Position numbers and translations under genes: made by a program
NCBI GenBank assembly: GCA_022701275.1
Contig: CP031740.1
Coordinates: forward strand, 4,599,001-4,663,000
Direction of reading: 5' to 3'
DNA from: Microcoleus vaginatus PCC 9802
GTDB taxonomy: Bacteria; Cyanobacteriota; Cyanobacteriia; Cyanobacteriales; Microcoleaceae
Length of the DNA: 64,000 nt
The notes under the pieces: generated by a model
What the model was told of the DNA's origin: nothing
Database searches by the model: none
Seen by the model: only the letters and a program-made list of their open reading frames with translations
Part shown: positions 38,915-47,431 of the stretch, in pieces
How positions within the stretch are numbered: position 1 is the stretch's first letter
How the letters are laid out: each line of letters starts with the position of its first letter

Positions 38915-38974
38915 AATTGATTTGAGATGTGAGCTAAAAGTATCTTACCGCACAGTGCGCCACATTGTAAATCT

Positions 38975-41545
38975 TTATAAAAAAGAAGTTTGATTTTCTT
39001 CAGATTCCAAAGTGGTCTTAAATCCCCCTGCAGGAGTCCACTGAAGAGCTCCGTCGCGCCCTGTCCAGAATATCTGGGTTTTGGTTTGGCGCAGTTGGGC
39101 TGCGGTTTCTGGGTCGATTTCGTCAGCAGATGCGATCGCCACTTGCGGCCCCACTGCGCCCAATAACTCGGCCGTCAAGGTTTTTCCCGACCACCACAGC
39201 ACTTGAGCCGGCTTCAAGCTTCCCGTTGCTGCCAATTTTTTTTGCGCTTCCGGTGTCATTTCACCGACTAGCAACCAAGTTCTATTGCCCACGAGCAATT
39301 CTACCACCGGAATCTCCGCATTCACGAACTGCAACCGCGTCGAACCCAGATCAACTGTACTGTTAGTTTCTAAAGGAATGTAAACGCCTTGGCGTGATTG
39401 CACAGCCGTCATAAATTCCTGATTGCTGCCACGGTGAATTTGTTTCGGAGCATTCTTATCATAAAATGTTTTAATTGGCAAGCGTTCTAGCAATTTTCCC
39501 CAACCTGCGCTCAAACCTAAATCACCGTGAGTGGCGATCGCAAAATTCACAGAATTGACTCCTTGCTGCTGCAAAAAAGGCAACACTGTAAACCTTACGG
39601 TATTTTCATCACCGCTATTAATTAGCGTCACTTTTCCCCTATCTTGAATTACTAAAACAGGTTCGCCAGATGTCGCCAGCAAAGTAACTTGAAATAAAGA
39701 TGATTGAACGTGCCAAGCTGGCAAAACTATGATACTTATTCCCGCCACAAGCGCCAGCGGTAAAATCCAAGCCGATGAAAAACTCGGCAGCGAAATAACT
39801 CTACTTTTCCCCTTCTTATTTCTTCCTTCTTCCTTCTTCCTTCTTCCCTCTTCCTTCTTCCTTCTTCCCTCTTCCTTCTTCCTTCTTCCCCCAATCCACA
39901 CCCAGCAAATTAAACTGTAAAGTGCGATTAATTGAAACACCGATACTTGACCGACAGCTACCGAATTACCGGGTAATTGCGAGAAATATTGGGCGATCGC
40001 AATTAACCCCTTTGCCGGATAATCGAGCAGTTGCGCTAAAACACTGCCAGCGGGCGGAAAAATCAATCCAGCTAAAGCGCTAACCATCCCCCCAATACTC
40101 AAAATCCACAGCAAAGGAGCCGCAATAATATTGACTAAAATGCTGTAAGGCGATACCACACTAAAAACATAAAGTAGCAGCGGCAGCACCCAAACGGAAG
40201 CGGCGATTGGAACCACAACAATCGAAGCGATCGCGGGAGGCATCCAGTCCAACTTTGCCATCAGTGGCGGCGTTGTCACGATTAACCCCAAAGTTGCCAA
40301 AAAACTCAGTTGAAAACCTAAATCCCAAATCCACAAAGGGTTAACCAGCAGTAAAATAGTAGCAGCGATTAACAGCAATCCCAGCGGCTTAACTTGGCGG
40401 TTCAGCACCAAAGCAAATAGTGTTCCAAATCCCATCAAAGCCGCGCGGCATACTGAAGCTTCAAAGCCAGTTAATCCGACGAGCAAAAATAAAGCACCGA
40501 CGCCAAAGCTAAATTGTAATTGTTTGGAAAAACGTCTGGTTAAAGCTAGAACTAAAGCCAAAACCATCGAAACTTGAGTGCCGGAAGCTGCGATTGCGTG
40601 GGCTAATCCAGCCTGCACAAAATAGTCGCGGATGTTGTAAGGTAAATCTACTGCTTGTTTGCCGAGGGCGATCGCACTGATTAAGGGCCCTTCGGGAACA
40701 TTTAACTGCGATAGTTGCGATCGCACGATCCGCTGCCGCATCGCTTGAATTTTCGATGCCTGCATCCCGCTGGGCTCCAAGAAAGCAGCCGTTTGGCTGT
40801 TAACTCGATTTACATCCGCGATCGCATTTTCTCTCCTCCAGTCAATTTGACGCCCTTTGATCCCTACAAAAGCTCCTTCTCTGGCTAAATATGTTTGAAA
40901 ATCAAAAGCCCCCGGATTCGACGGCGGCTGCGGTTTGTACAAGGAACCCACAACTGCGATCGTATTGTCGGCGTACAAGCCAGTTGCTTGCAGCAGCGGC
41001 ACTGTAACGTAGAGTTTGCCGGATACTGGGCGGTTTACAACTGCTCCTCCCTCGCCGCCGTTGATTTCGCTAACTAAATCTGTTTCTAGCCAAAATTGCG
41101 ATCGACCCGATCGAGTCAATCGAGGCGTACTGACAACTCTACCGCGAACTGTCACCGCCACTTCTTGAGTGTTGCCGCCAGCCGGAATCAGTTTGCTGAT
41201 GTCATCTATTGCTGGTTGGGGCGATCGAACTGCAAAATAAACGCTAGCTAGAAATGCCACCAAACCCGCAACTGCCCACACCCATTTCGCTCTCGGCAGC
41301 ATCTCCAACAAACTCAACTCTTCCCTAGCATCTAAGGGTGCTTCAAGAGCATTTTCTTTTTGTCTGCTGCGTCTTTTCTTGGTGACTTTGACAGAATTTT
41401 TAGTAAATTTTCGCAACAATTTTGGCAGGGCGATCGCCACCGCTATTCCCAAAGCAAGTATCCCGTATCTACCCCAAGAAACCGCTGTAGAAATCAATCC
41501 CAAAATGTAGGCAAGACAGAAGATAACACCCGTTGCTTGATTCAT
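38975..41545 (-). CDS. comEC: ComEC/Rec2 DNA-uptake channel protein
   Basis: The 856-residue protein has N-terminal membrane helices, a DUF4131 region (~85-230), the competence domain with many helices (~270-545, including AIALGKQAVDLPYNIRDYF and GLAHAIAASGTQ), and a C-terminal metallo-beta-lactamase-like domain (~600-840). The domain's usual HxHxDH reads THGDLGLSAG, a degenerate site. It moves single-stranded DNA across the inner membrane during transformation and pairs with the type IV pili encoded in this window. A basic/acidic seven-residue repeat (RRKKEEG) at ~552-577 is encoded by heptamer repeat DNA and lies in a cytoplasmic or loop region between helices and the MBL domain. Confidence 0.92.
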   Translation of the reverse strand: MNQATGVIFCLAYILGLISTAVSWGRYGILALGIAVAIALPKLLRKFTKNSVKVTKKRRSRQKENALEAPLDAREELSLLEMLPRAKWVWAVAGLVAFLASVYFAVRSPQPAIDDISKLIPAGGNTQEVAVTVRGRVVSTPRLTRSGRSQFWLETDLVSEINGGEGGAVVNRPVSGKLYVTVPLLQATGLYADNTIAVVGSLYKPQPPSNPGAFDFQTYLAREGAFVGIKGRQIDWRRENAIADVNRVNSQTAAFLEPSGMQASKIQAMRQRIVRSQLSQLNVPEGPLISAIALGKQAVDLPYNIRDYFVQAGLAHAIAASGTQVSMVLALVLALTRRFSKQLQFSFGVGALFLLVGLTGFEASVCRAALMGFGTLFALVLNRQVKPLGLLLIAATILLLVNPLWIWDLGFQLSFLATLGLIVTTPPLMAKLDWMPPAIASIVVVPIAASVWVLPLLLYVFSVVSPYSILVNIIAAPLLWILSIGGMVSALAGLIFPPAGSVLAQLLDYPAKGLIAIAQYFSQLPGNSVAVGQVSVFQLIALYSLICWVWIGGRRKKEEGRRKKEEGRRKKEEGRNKKGKSRVISLPSFSSAWILPLALVAGISIIVLPAWHVQSSLFQVTLLATSGEPVLVIQDRGKVTLINSGDENTVRFTVLPFLQQQGVNSVNFAIATHGDLGLSAGWGKLLERLPIKTFYDKNAPKQIHRGSNQEFMTAVQSRQGVYIPLETNSTVDLGSTRLQFVNAEIPVVELLVGNRTWLLVGEMTPEAQKKLAATGSLKPAQVLWWSGKTLTAELLGAVGPQVAIASADEIDPETAAQLRQTKTQIFWTGRDGALQWTPAGGFKTTLESEENQTSFL
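39813..39891. repeat. Heptamer (TTCTTCC-type) repeat inside comEC, in frame
   Basis: Tandem TTCTTCC/CTTCTTC heptamers form ~21-bp units that read on the minus strand as RRKKEEG, three full copies and a partial. Three heptamers equal seven codons, so the frame is kept. The same heptamer type occurs in spacers at ~23842 and ~24112. Confidence 0.9.
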
Positions 41546-41608
41546 TAATTAGTAATTTAGAGGGGGAATATTTCAGGGAAACCTATGCGGGACGTATGCA
41601 CTCCTTAC

Positions 41609-41716
41609 CAAAAAAACCGGGTTTTTAAACCTAGATAAAAAGCTAAACGCGGTGTATTTAGATAAAAAACCCAGTTTCTGGCTACCCGTGCGTAAGTTAT
41701 GGCAAAATTTCTTTCC
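41609..41716. repeat. ~108-bp dispersed intergenic repeat, copy 1
   Basis: The order AAACCGGGTTTTTAA, then AAAAACCCAGTTTCTGGC, then CGTGCGTAAGT and GGCAAAATTTCTT is shared with 46806-46913 at the same spacing. A partial third copy is at ~46550-46642. It lies just downstream of the DUF4079 gene and ~65 bp upstream of the comEC start. Confidence 0.75.
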
Positions 41717-41756
41717 TTACATTCTTTCCCTTCCCCTTCCCCTTCCTCTTCCTCTT

Positions 41757-42236
41757 CTAAATAGACAGCCCCAATTTTAAACCGAAAGCCGCGTGCAGCA
41801 CCATAAGTGCAAGGGCTGTTGTGCCTAAATAAGCGTGAACCGCGCGCAGTGCCAGCTTATTGCCCCCAAAACCCGTTAGCGATATCAAGCTGCCAACAGC
41901 CAGTAAAACCAGCACTGCCGAACCTGTCCAAAAATGCGGACTTTCCATGACTGGCTGGTGCTGCATCACCAGCGACAGCAAGCCGCCTGTATAGCCCAAA
42001 GCTAGAAACAGAAACATCCACGGTGCAAGCTTGCGGTGATCCGAGCGACTTTTGAGTGCGACATCTTTATCGGTGGCCAAACGTCCCTGCCATCCCGTAT
42101 ACCCGACAAAACTGCCCATCGCCACCACCACTATCCCCATCATTACAGGGTGTCCCCAATGGGTAATTGGTTCGGGAATTCCCAGACTGCGAAATTGACT
42201 GGCGATGGGTTCTAGTAGTTCGCTGAGATTTATCAT
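41757..42236 (-). CDS. DUF4079 membrane protein
   Basis: The 159-residue protein has about four membrane helices, a HWGHPVMMGIVVVAMGSF opening and LRAVHAYLGTTALALMVLHA near the end. It fits the cyanobacterial DUF4079 family. The paired His residues in helices recall cytochrome b561-type heme ligands, but this is inference. Role unknown. It is on the same strand as comEC, upstream and 211 bp away. Confidence 0.8.
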   Translation of the reverse strand: MINLSELLEPIASQFRSLGIPEPITHWGHPVMMGIVVVAMGSFVGYTGWQGRLATDKDVALKSRSDHRKLAPWMFLFLALGYTGGLLSLVMQHQPVMESPHFWTGSAVLVLLAVGSLISLTGFGGNKLALRAVHAYLGTTALALMVLHAAFGLKLGLSI

Positions 42237-42488
42237 TTGCTTGAGATTCCTAACTTTGCGATCGCTAATTTTGATTTAACCAACAACTTACTCTAAATAG
42301 CAATATATCGATCGCGATTTTCAATCACTGTTTCCAGCCAGAAGTCTGTATAAAATAAAAGAGCCGGACACAGGAGAAGTGGATTCCCTAGCCTCAGCCG
42401 GGGAGCGGCCATTTCAGTTAATTTGAGCTGAGCACTATCCAGTTTTTTGTCCTCACACCCGTAAGAGGATGCTATTGCAGACGGCGCT

Positions 42489-43523
42489 ATGATTAAGCCT
42501 TACCGATTTTTGCAGCGAATTGCTCAACTCCTCGCCTACGCTTACTCCGCACTGATTGTCAGCTATCTGATTCTGAGACTGATCTTTTGGGACAGGCTGT
42601 GGCCGATTGCCTTGATGGGGGATTTTGTTCCTTGGATTTTATTGCCAATCTTCCTGCTGCCACTTCTAGGGTTTTTTATCATAAAGAAACGCTGGTTCGC
42701 GATTGTTTCCTCTGTGGCTTGCATCTGTTTGCTGGGTTGGCTACACGTCACCTACTTTTCTCCCCAGCCGACGAACATCAGTGACTCCCAGCCAACCCTC
42801 AAGGTTTTTTCTCTCAACCTCGGCTGGCATCACAAATCCCCACAAGCTTTGGTTAACCTAATTCAGGAAGAAAAACCAGACCTCATTTGTTTGCAAGAAA
42901 TTAAGGAGGATTACGCCAAAGAAGTCTTCTCTAAGTTGGCCGCATTATACCCGCACCACCTGGGGCGCGGATACCATGTGATTCTCAGCAGATATCCCAT
43001 TCGCTCTTTCCAAAAGTTAAAGCTAGCCGGTGGGAACGAACCACAGGAACGAGCTATTATCGAAATGAACCAGCAAGATGTAGTTCTTTATAACATTTCA
43101 ACAACCCCACCGTGGTTTCGCCAGCATAAAATTTTGCCTTTCCTCAAAATCCCAGTTTACGAGTACGGCGACCGACCGGCACAAATTCAAGATTTAGTGC
43201 GGCGACTCCAGAAAGAAACGCTGCCGACTATTGCTGCCGGGGACTTTAATCTGACTGACCAGTCTCAAGACTACTATTATTTGAGAGCGGTTATGCAAGA
43301 TGCTTTCCGAACAGCAGGACTGGGTTTTGGCTTTACTTTTCCTCACGGGTGGGATCTGAATTTACTGGTTAAACAGTTAAACTGGAAATTAACTTTTCCC
43401 CTGGTGAGGCTTGACTATGTTTGGTATTCTCAGCACTGGGGGGCGAAATCAGCCAAGGTTTTACCGCCAATTGGTTCAGAGCATCTGCCGCTGTCGGCCC
43501 AACTGCGGATGCAACCGGAATAG
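42489..43523 (+). CDS. Membrane-anchored endonuclease/exonuclease/phosphatase family hydrolase
   Basis: The 344-residue protein has three N-terminal membrane helices (~14-34, 44-60, 68-86) followed by an EEP domain. Catalytic positions are present: LNLGWHHKSP, the metal Glu in LICLQEI, GDFN with its Asp-Asn pair, RLDYVWYS and a SEH version of the usual SDH. Members hydrolyse phosphodiesters in nucleic acids or phospholipids; YafD-like proteins have this layout. The active domain would face either side of the membrane; orientation is not clear. Confidence 0.85.
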   Translation: MIKPYRFLQRIAQLLAYAYSALIVSYLILRLIFWDRLWPIALMGDFVPWILLPIFLLPLLGFFIIKKRWFAIVSSVACICLLGWLHVTYFSPQPTNISDSQPTLKVFSLNLGWHHKSPQALVNLIQEEKPDLICLQEIKEDYAKEVFSKLAALYPHHLGRGYHVILSRYPIRSFQKLKLAGGNEPQERAIIEMNQQDVVLYNISTTPPWFRQHKILPFLKIPVYEYGDRPAQIQDLVRRLQKETLPTIAAGDFNLTDQSQDYYYLRAVMQDAFRTAGLGFGFTFPHGWDLNLLVKQLNWKLTFPLVRLDYVWYSQHWGAKSAKVLPPIGSEHLPLSAQLRMQPE

Positions 43524-44368
43524 GGACGAGTGTAGGGGGTACGCAACACTTTGGTGGGGCTTCCACAATGGAATTAGTGTCAATTAAAGCTCCGGGCGAA
43601 GATTCTGATGCTGTTGGCGAATCCGTGAAGCGTGACACCCCACATTTGCTCCCGTCCCACCCCTGTTACATCATTTCCGCTAATTACCCGCAATTAATTT
43701 TTATTTCCCTGTTTCTCTTTCTTCTTTCTTCTTGGCGTACTTGCCATCTTGGCAGCTCATTATTAAACCCCCCAAGGAAACAAAGTATTGATTCGCCAGC
43801 AGTCTCATGGAATTCGCGGCTATCCAAACAAGGAATTTTAGACAAATGAAGATGTTTTCACATCAAGCACACACTAATTGCTCGAATTAAGCCTTACCGG
43901 CTTTGCAGTTGACTGCTGAATCGCCCCTAGGCGATAGCCCCCGGTATGCGCTTCACCCAATCTTCACAGCCTCACCCTCACTCTGGATGTTAAATTCTAC
44001 CTGCCTGCTCAAAGTTAATTTCAATTCCTTGACTTTTGAATGCCAAGTGAGAAATTAACATCGCAGCCGACGAGCAGTCACACTTCTAAATTTTGCTAAT
44101 CGCTCTCAAGGGAGAATCAACTGCTGAAAAAAAACTAGAGGTTCCAAGTTTGAGACTTCTGGCATAAAGTATGCCGTCTGCCCAGGCTCACTTCGATCGA
44201 CTCAGCGCTAAACCGTCTGAAGGCACCCTGATAGCACCCTTGTCTGTTGAGCAGCCATCGGTGTGCACCTAAATGAACCCTCTCAACTAACTCGCTGGGG
44301 ATTCGGTTTTAGCAGACAAGCACTGACTTTCTTGCGTCGCCTTCCTCGGAACCGTGCAATCGCTACAC
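43524..44368. other. 845-bp gene-free region between convergent genes, several small hairpins
   Basis: I see no credible protein gene. Perfect small hairpins occur in series: AAGCC/GGCTT (43889-43903), GCAGT/ACTGC (43905-43916), ATCGCC/GGCGAT (43920-43935), and later GGCATA/TATGCC (44161-44175). This could be a small structured RNA or degraded DNA. It does not match the RNase P, tmRNA or SRP RNA core motifs that I looked for. Confidence 0.4.
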
Positions 44369-44707
44369 TCACTGCGCCGTCGCTAAAGTAGCTTCCGAAG
44401 GTTGGATTTGATACTTTACGAGATTTGCCAGTTCTTGTAACTGACTAATAGCTTCTGCACCTTCTAGTTTCATGAGTTCGCGGTCGTCCCGCATCTCAGT
44501 CCAAGTGATACCGTAATCTGACACTAAGAATCGAATCAGATGGTTGTCCGTCAAACTGACCATAAATGAGGCACTGTTCATCTGACCCCCGCAAGTGTAG
44601 CAGGATGCCAGATAACCCCGATGCTCTAGCACGATCGCTAAAGCTTGGAGGTTCATTACCAAATCTTGAACGAATTTACGGTGTTGTTCTGCAAGTCTCA
44701 GAAACAC
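44369..44707 (-). CDS. DUF1815 cyanobacterial conserved protein
   Basis: The 112-residue protein matches the highly conserved cyanobacterial DUF1815 family: MFLRLAEQHRKFVQDLVMNL, YLASCYTCGGQMNSASF and ITWTEMRDDRELMKLEG. It is soluble with a CxxC-like pair (CYTC). Function unknown. Strong conservation suggests a core role. Confidence 0.9.
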   Translation of the reverse strand: MFLRLAEQHRKFVQDLVMNLQALAIVLEHRGYLASCYTCGGQMNSASFMVSLTDNHLIRFLVSDYGITWTEMRDDRELMKLEGAEAISQLQELANLVKYQIQPSEATLATAQ

Positions 44708-45024
44708 AGTTCTCCTCCTATCACCACACCGTGTATTTTACATCCCATTTAATAATTTCTTAATAAATGGGTATTTAGGTGCTGGTTTAGTATACGTTTA
44801 GTATGCTCAAAAAAAATCGGATTAGCGACCTCTTCAGCCTACCTATACTAGATTAACCGAGTTGTGGGCGAAACGAAGTATCAGCAGCGACATTCAGCCA
44901 AAACAGGCTCTCGTGGGGGACTCCAGCCGGAAAATTTGCCTGCTGTCAGGGCTGATTCAGCCGTCGGAGAACCCAAAGATACAAATAACTAATGATAGTG
45001 ATGAAATTAGTTAAGTATAAGAGT
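44708..45024. other. Intergenic region, 317 bp
   Basis: This lies upstream of the DUF1815 gene and downstream of radC. GTATACG and TAGTATGCTC near 44790-44812 could form part of a promoter for DUF1815 on the minus strand. I see nothing else firm. Confidence 0.35.
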
Positions 45025-45756
45025 TCAATCGCCTTGGGGATACTCGTCCCAAAGCGTTGTAGTCTGCCGCAAGCTCCGAAAATCGCCATTCCCCAAAATC
45101 AAGTGATCCAGCAGGGGAATCGACAAAAACTGCGCTCCCGCCAGCAACTGTCGCGTCAAAGCAATATCTTCCGGGCTTGGCTCCACAATCCCCGAGGGGT
45201 GATTGTGCGAGATAATCGCCCGCGTCGCCCCCTGGCGGATCACCTCGCGAAAAATATCCCGTGGGTGAGCCAAAGTTTCCGTTGCTGTGCCGATCGTAAT
45301 TACCTGAGTACCCAGCAGCCGATTTTTCACATCCAGCAGCACTACAGCAAAACGTTCCTGAGACTGCCACATCAAATCCTGACTCAGGGCGTCCGCCGCC
45401 GCTTGGGGAGAGTCAACCACAGCCATTTCCGGTGGCCGCGACTGAAACACCCGCTTCCCCAACTCCACGGCAGCCAAAATCGAAGTCGCCTTAGCAGGGC
45501 CAATCCCGTGAATCTGCGTCAACTCTTGAACGCTAATAGTGCGTAGCACAGCCAGAGGATCACGGTGGTGCAAACTCAACTGATTTAAAATATACTGTCC
45601 GAGCCCGACGGCGGAAAGTTTGCCTTGTCCCTGACCAGTACCCAGGAGAATCGCAATCAATTCTGCAGTCGCCAAACTTTTCGGGCCACCCGCCATCAAC
45701 CGTTCCCGTGGCCGTTCACTCGTTGGCAAATCGACAATTCTCAAGCTGTAAGTCAT
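45025..45756 (-). CDS. radC: RadC/MPN JAB-domain protein
   Basis: The 243-residue protein has the RadC layout: N-terminal helix-hairpin-helix with [19 protein letters not shown] and a JAMM domain with [19 protein letters not shown], whose His, His and Asp/Ser metal ligands are intact. The family is linked historically to DNA repair but its biochemical activity is unsettled. Length is normal. It opens [20 protein letters not shown], as expected. Confidence 0.93.
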   Translation of the reverse strand: MTYSLRIVDLPTSERPRERLMAGGPKSLATAELIAILLGTGQGQGKLSAVGLGQYILNQLSLHHRDPLAVLRTISVQELTQIHGIGPAKATSILAAVELGKRVFQSRPPEMAVVDSPQAAADALSQDLMWQSQERFAVVLLDVKNRLLGTQVITIGTATETLAHPRDIFREVIRQGATRAIISHNHPSGIVEPSPEDIALTRQLLAGAQFLSIPLLDHLILGNGDFRSLRQTTTLWDEYPQGD

Positions 45757-45878
45757 AGCTGCACCCGCACCGCAAGCTCAACAATTAAACAATTTTAGCC
45801 GATCGATTTGCGTTCTTCAATTCGTACAATCACCGAAAAAAGCCTTGATCATTAACCGAGGCTGTTGGCAGAGCAAAT

Positions 45879-46502
45879 CTAACCTAGCGTTTCGCAAGCG
45901 ATCGAGTCTCGATCTCGATCGAGCTTAAACGGATCGCCCGGATATGCCTCTAACACTCGCTGCGCTTCGGCTTGACTCGCAAAGTCAGAACAGTTGCAAT
46001 CCGAGTTAACGCAACTCGGAAAATCGGCACTTTTAACCTTCGGTTTAGAAGACTCATCAATAACTTTCTTGGTATCTTCCTTTGGCGGCTTTGCATCAAT
46101 AGCAATCTCTGCGGTTCCCTCAACAGATTGGACTGAAGATGGCAATTTGCGATCGGGCCCTGGTTTGGCAAGTGCAGGTACCTTCGCAGAAATTGCAGGT
46201 TTCGGTGTTGGTGTCGGCGTTTTCACAGTCTCCGGCTTGGGTGTCGGCGCTGCCGAAAGCGGTGACGGCTTAGCGGTTTGAGATGATACTAGCGGATCGG
46301 TTGGGGTCGGAAGTGCCACTGAAACTTCCTGAGACGGAGGGGGTGCGGTGACGCCAGCAAGCACAAACGAAGCCGCCATCAACCCGCCGTATATCGCGAT
46401 CGATCGCTTGGGGGTTGGTGCGCCCACCCATTTCGGATTAACAATACCCAGAAAGAAGGCAGGGATAGACAAGAGAAAGCTTAAGACGAAAAAATTAAAC
46501 AT
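45879..46502 (-). CDS. Excalibur-domain membrane-anchored protein
   Basis: The 207-residue protein has two N-terminal hydrophobic segments (~1-20 and ~34-52), a Pro/Thr/Lys-rich linker and a C-terminal excalibur domain (~165-206) with CNCSDFASQAEAQRVLE and DRDRDSIACE. The excalibur domain is a small cysteine-bridged calcium site related to the EF-hand loop DxDxDG. The protein is probably on the outer face of the membrane. A truncated relative is 448 bp upstream at 46951-47196. Confidence 0.82.
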   Translation of the reverse strand: MFNFFVLSFLLSIPAFFLGIVNPKWVGAPTPKRSIAIYGGLMAASFVLAGVTAPPPSQEVSVALPTPTDPLVSSQTAKPSPLSAAPTPKPETVKTPTPTPKPAISAKVPALAKPGPDRKLPSSVQSVEGTAEIAIDAKPPKEDTKKVIDESSKPKVKSADFPSCVNSDCNCSDFASQAEAQRVLEAYPGDPFKLDRDRDSIACETLG

Positions 46503-46950
46503 AGCGATTTCTAGCAGTAAAAAAGAGAAGTCATCCAGGACGCAGAAACCGGGTTTCTTTTACCAAAATCCGAGGTGAAGCACGAAGGATATCTGTTTAA
46601 ACAACCTGAGTTCTTTAATCCCTGTGCGTAAGTCCTGAGAAGTTAACTTGCTTATTTATCCGCCGGCCAACTCACAAATCCCTATGATTTACGAAGTAAA
46701 CTAGAACGTTGGACACCCGACCCTAGTGCCACCGGGTTTCTGAGTGTATTTGTCCTTACTAAACCCACGATTTTTTCCTACAGTTCGCGATCGCACTCCG
46801 ACGCCTATAAACCGGGGTTTTTAATTGCAGTAAATGAGTAGAACCAAGTATTTTTCTTAAAAAACTACGTTTCTGGCCCCAACCGGCCGTAAGTCCTGGT
46901 AAAATTTCTTGTAATGCTGCCAACAAAGTGAAATGCATACCCAGCCACCT
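46503..46950. repeat. Spacer between the excalibur pair, holding two dispersed repeats
   Basis: The spacer holds a partial copy (~46550-46642) and a full copy (46806-46913) of the repeat first seen at 41609-41716. Shared words include AAACCGGGTTTCTT, GTGCGTAAGTCCTG and GGTAAAATTTCTTG. No gene is seen. The repeats may have mediated duplication of the flanking genes. Confidence 0.65.
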
Positions 46951-47196
46951 TCAGCGCAAAGGTGCGCTTACCCCAAATTCTGGCCATTCAGTTGAAGCCA
47001 GCAGCCCCGATGAAACTGGTTGTGGCGCCTTAGGTGCTGTAACCCCAAGCAAAACGAACGAAACTGCCATCAACCCGCCGTACAAGGCACTTGATCGCTT
47101 ACGAGTTCCCAGCCCCACCCATTGAGGATTTAGCAGACCCAGACAAAAAGCCGGTGTGGAAAACATGAAAGTTAATACAAACAAGCTGGACATCAC
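46951..47196 (-). CDS. Short paralogue of the excalibur gene lacking the C-terminal domain
   Basis: The 81-residue frame matches the N-terminal part of the 207-residue neighbour: LLNPQWVG versus IVNPKWVG, ALYGGLMAVSFVLLGVTAP versus AIYGGLMAASFVLAGVTAP. It then ends before the linker and excalibur domain. It has GGAGG at about the right distance before the ATG (GGAGGTGCGTG). It may be a decayed duplicate or a working two-helix membrane protein. Confidence 0.6.
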   Translation of the reverse strand: MMSSLFVLTFMFSTPAFCLGLLNPQWVGLGTRKRSSALYGGLMAVSFVLLGVTAPKAPQPVSSGLLASTEWPEFGVSAPLR

Positions 47197-47431
47197 GCAC
47201 CTCCAACTAGCGAATTGCAGCGATTAATTACTTTTATCTCCAATTAATAGCTCACAAATCCGCTTAAAAAAGTGGTAATTTAGGATTTATAACTTGAGAA
47301 TTATTCATGTTTATCAAACAATAATAATTTTTTTAAAATCTCTTACTTTAGGTAGTTGTTTAAAAAATAATAGCTTTCTAGAAAGGTCAAAAATTTAGCT
47401 TAAAATAGAAACTAAATTCCTTACTCAAAAT

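Noticed and set aside
42360..42488. Possible Yfr1-type small RNA (CCTCACACCC near 42450)
   Set aside because: The flanking stem-loops and the terminator expected for Yfr1 are absent.
43421..43849. 142-codon plus-strand frame
   Set aside because: It begins inside the EEP hydrolase gene in another frame and continues into non-coding DNA with no domain.
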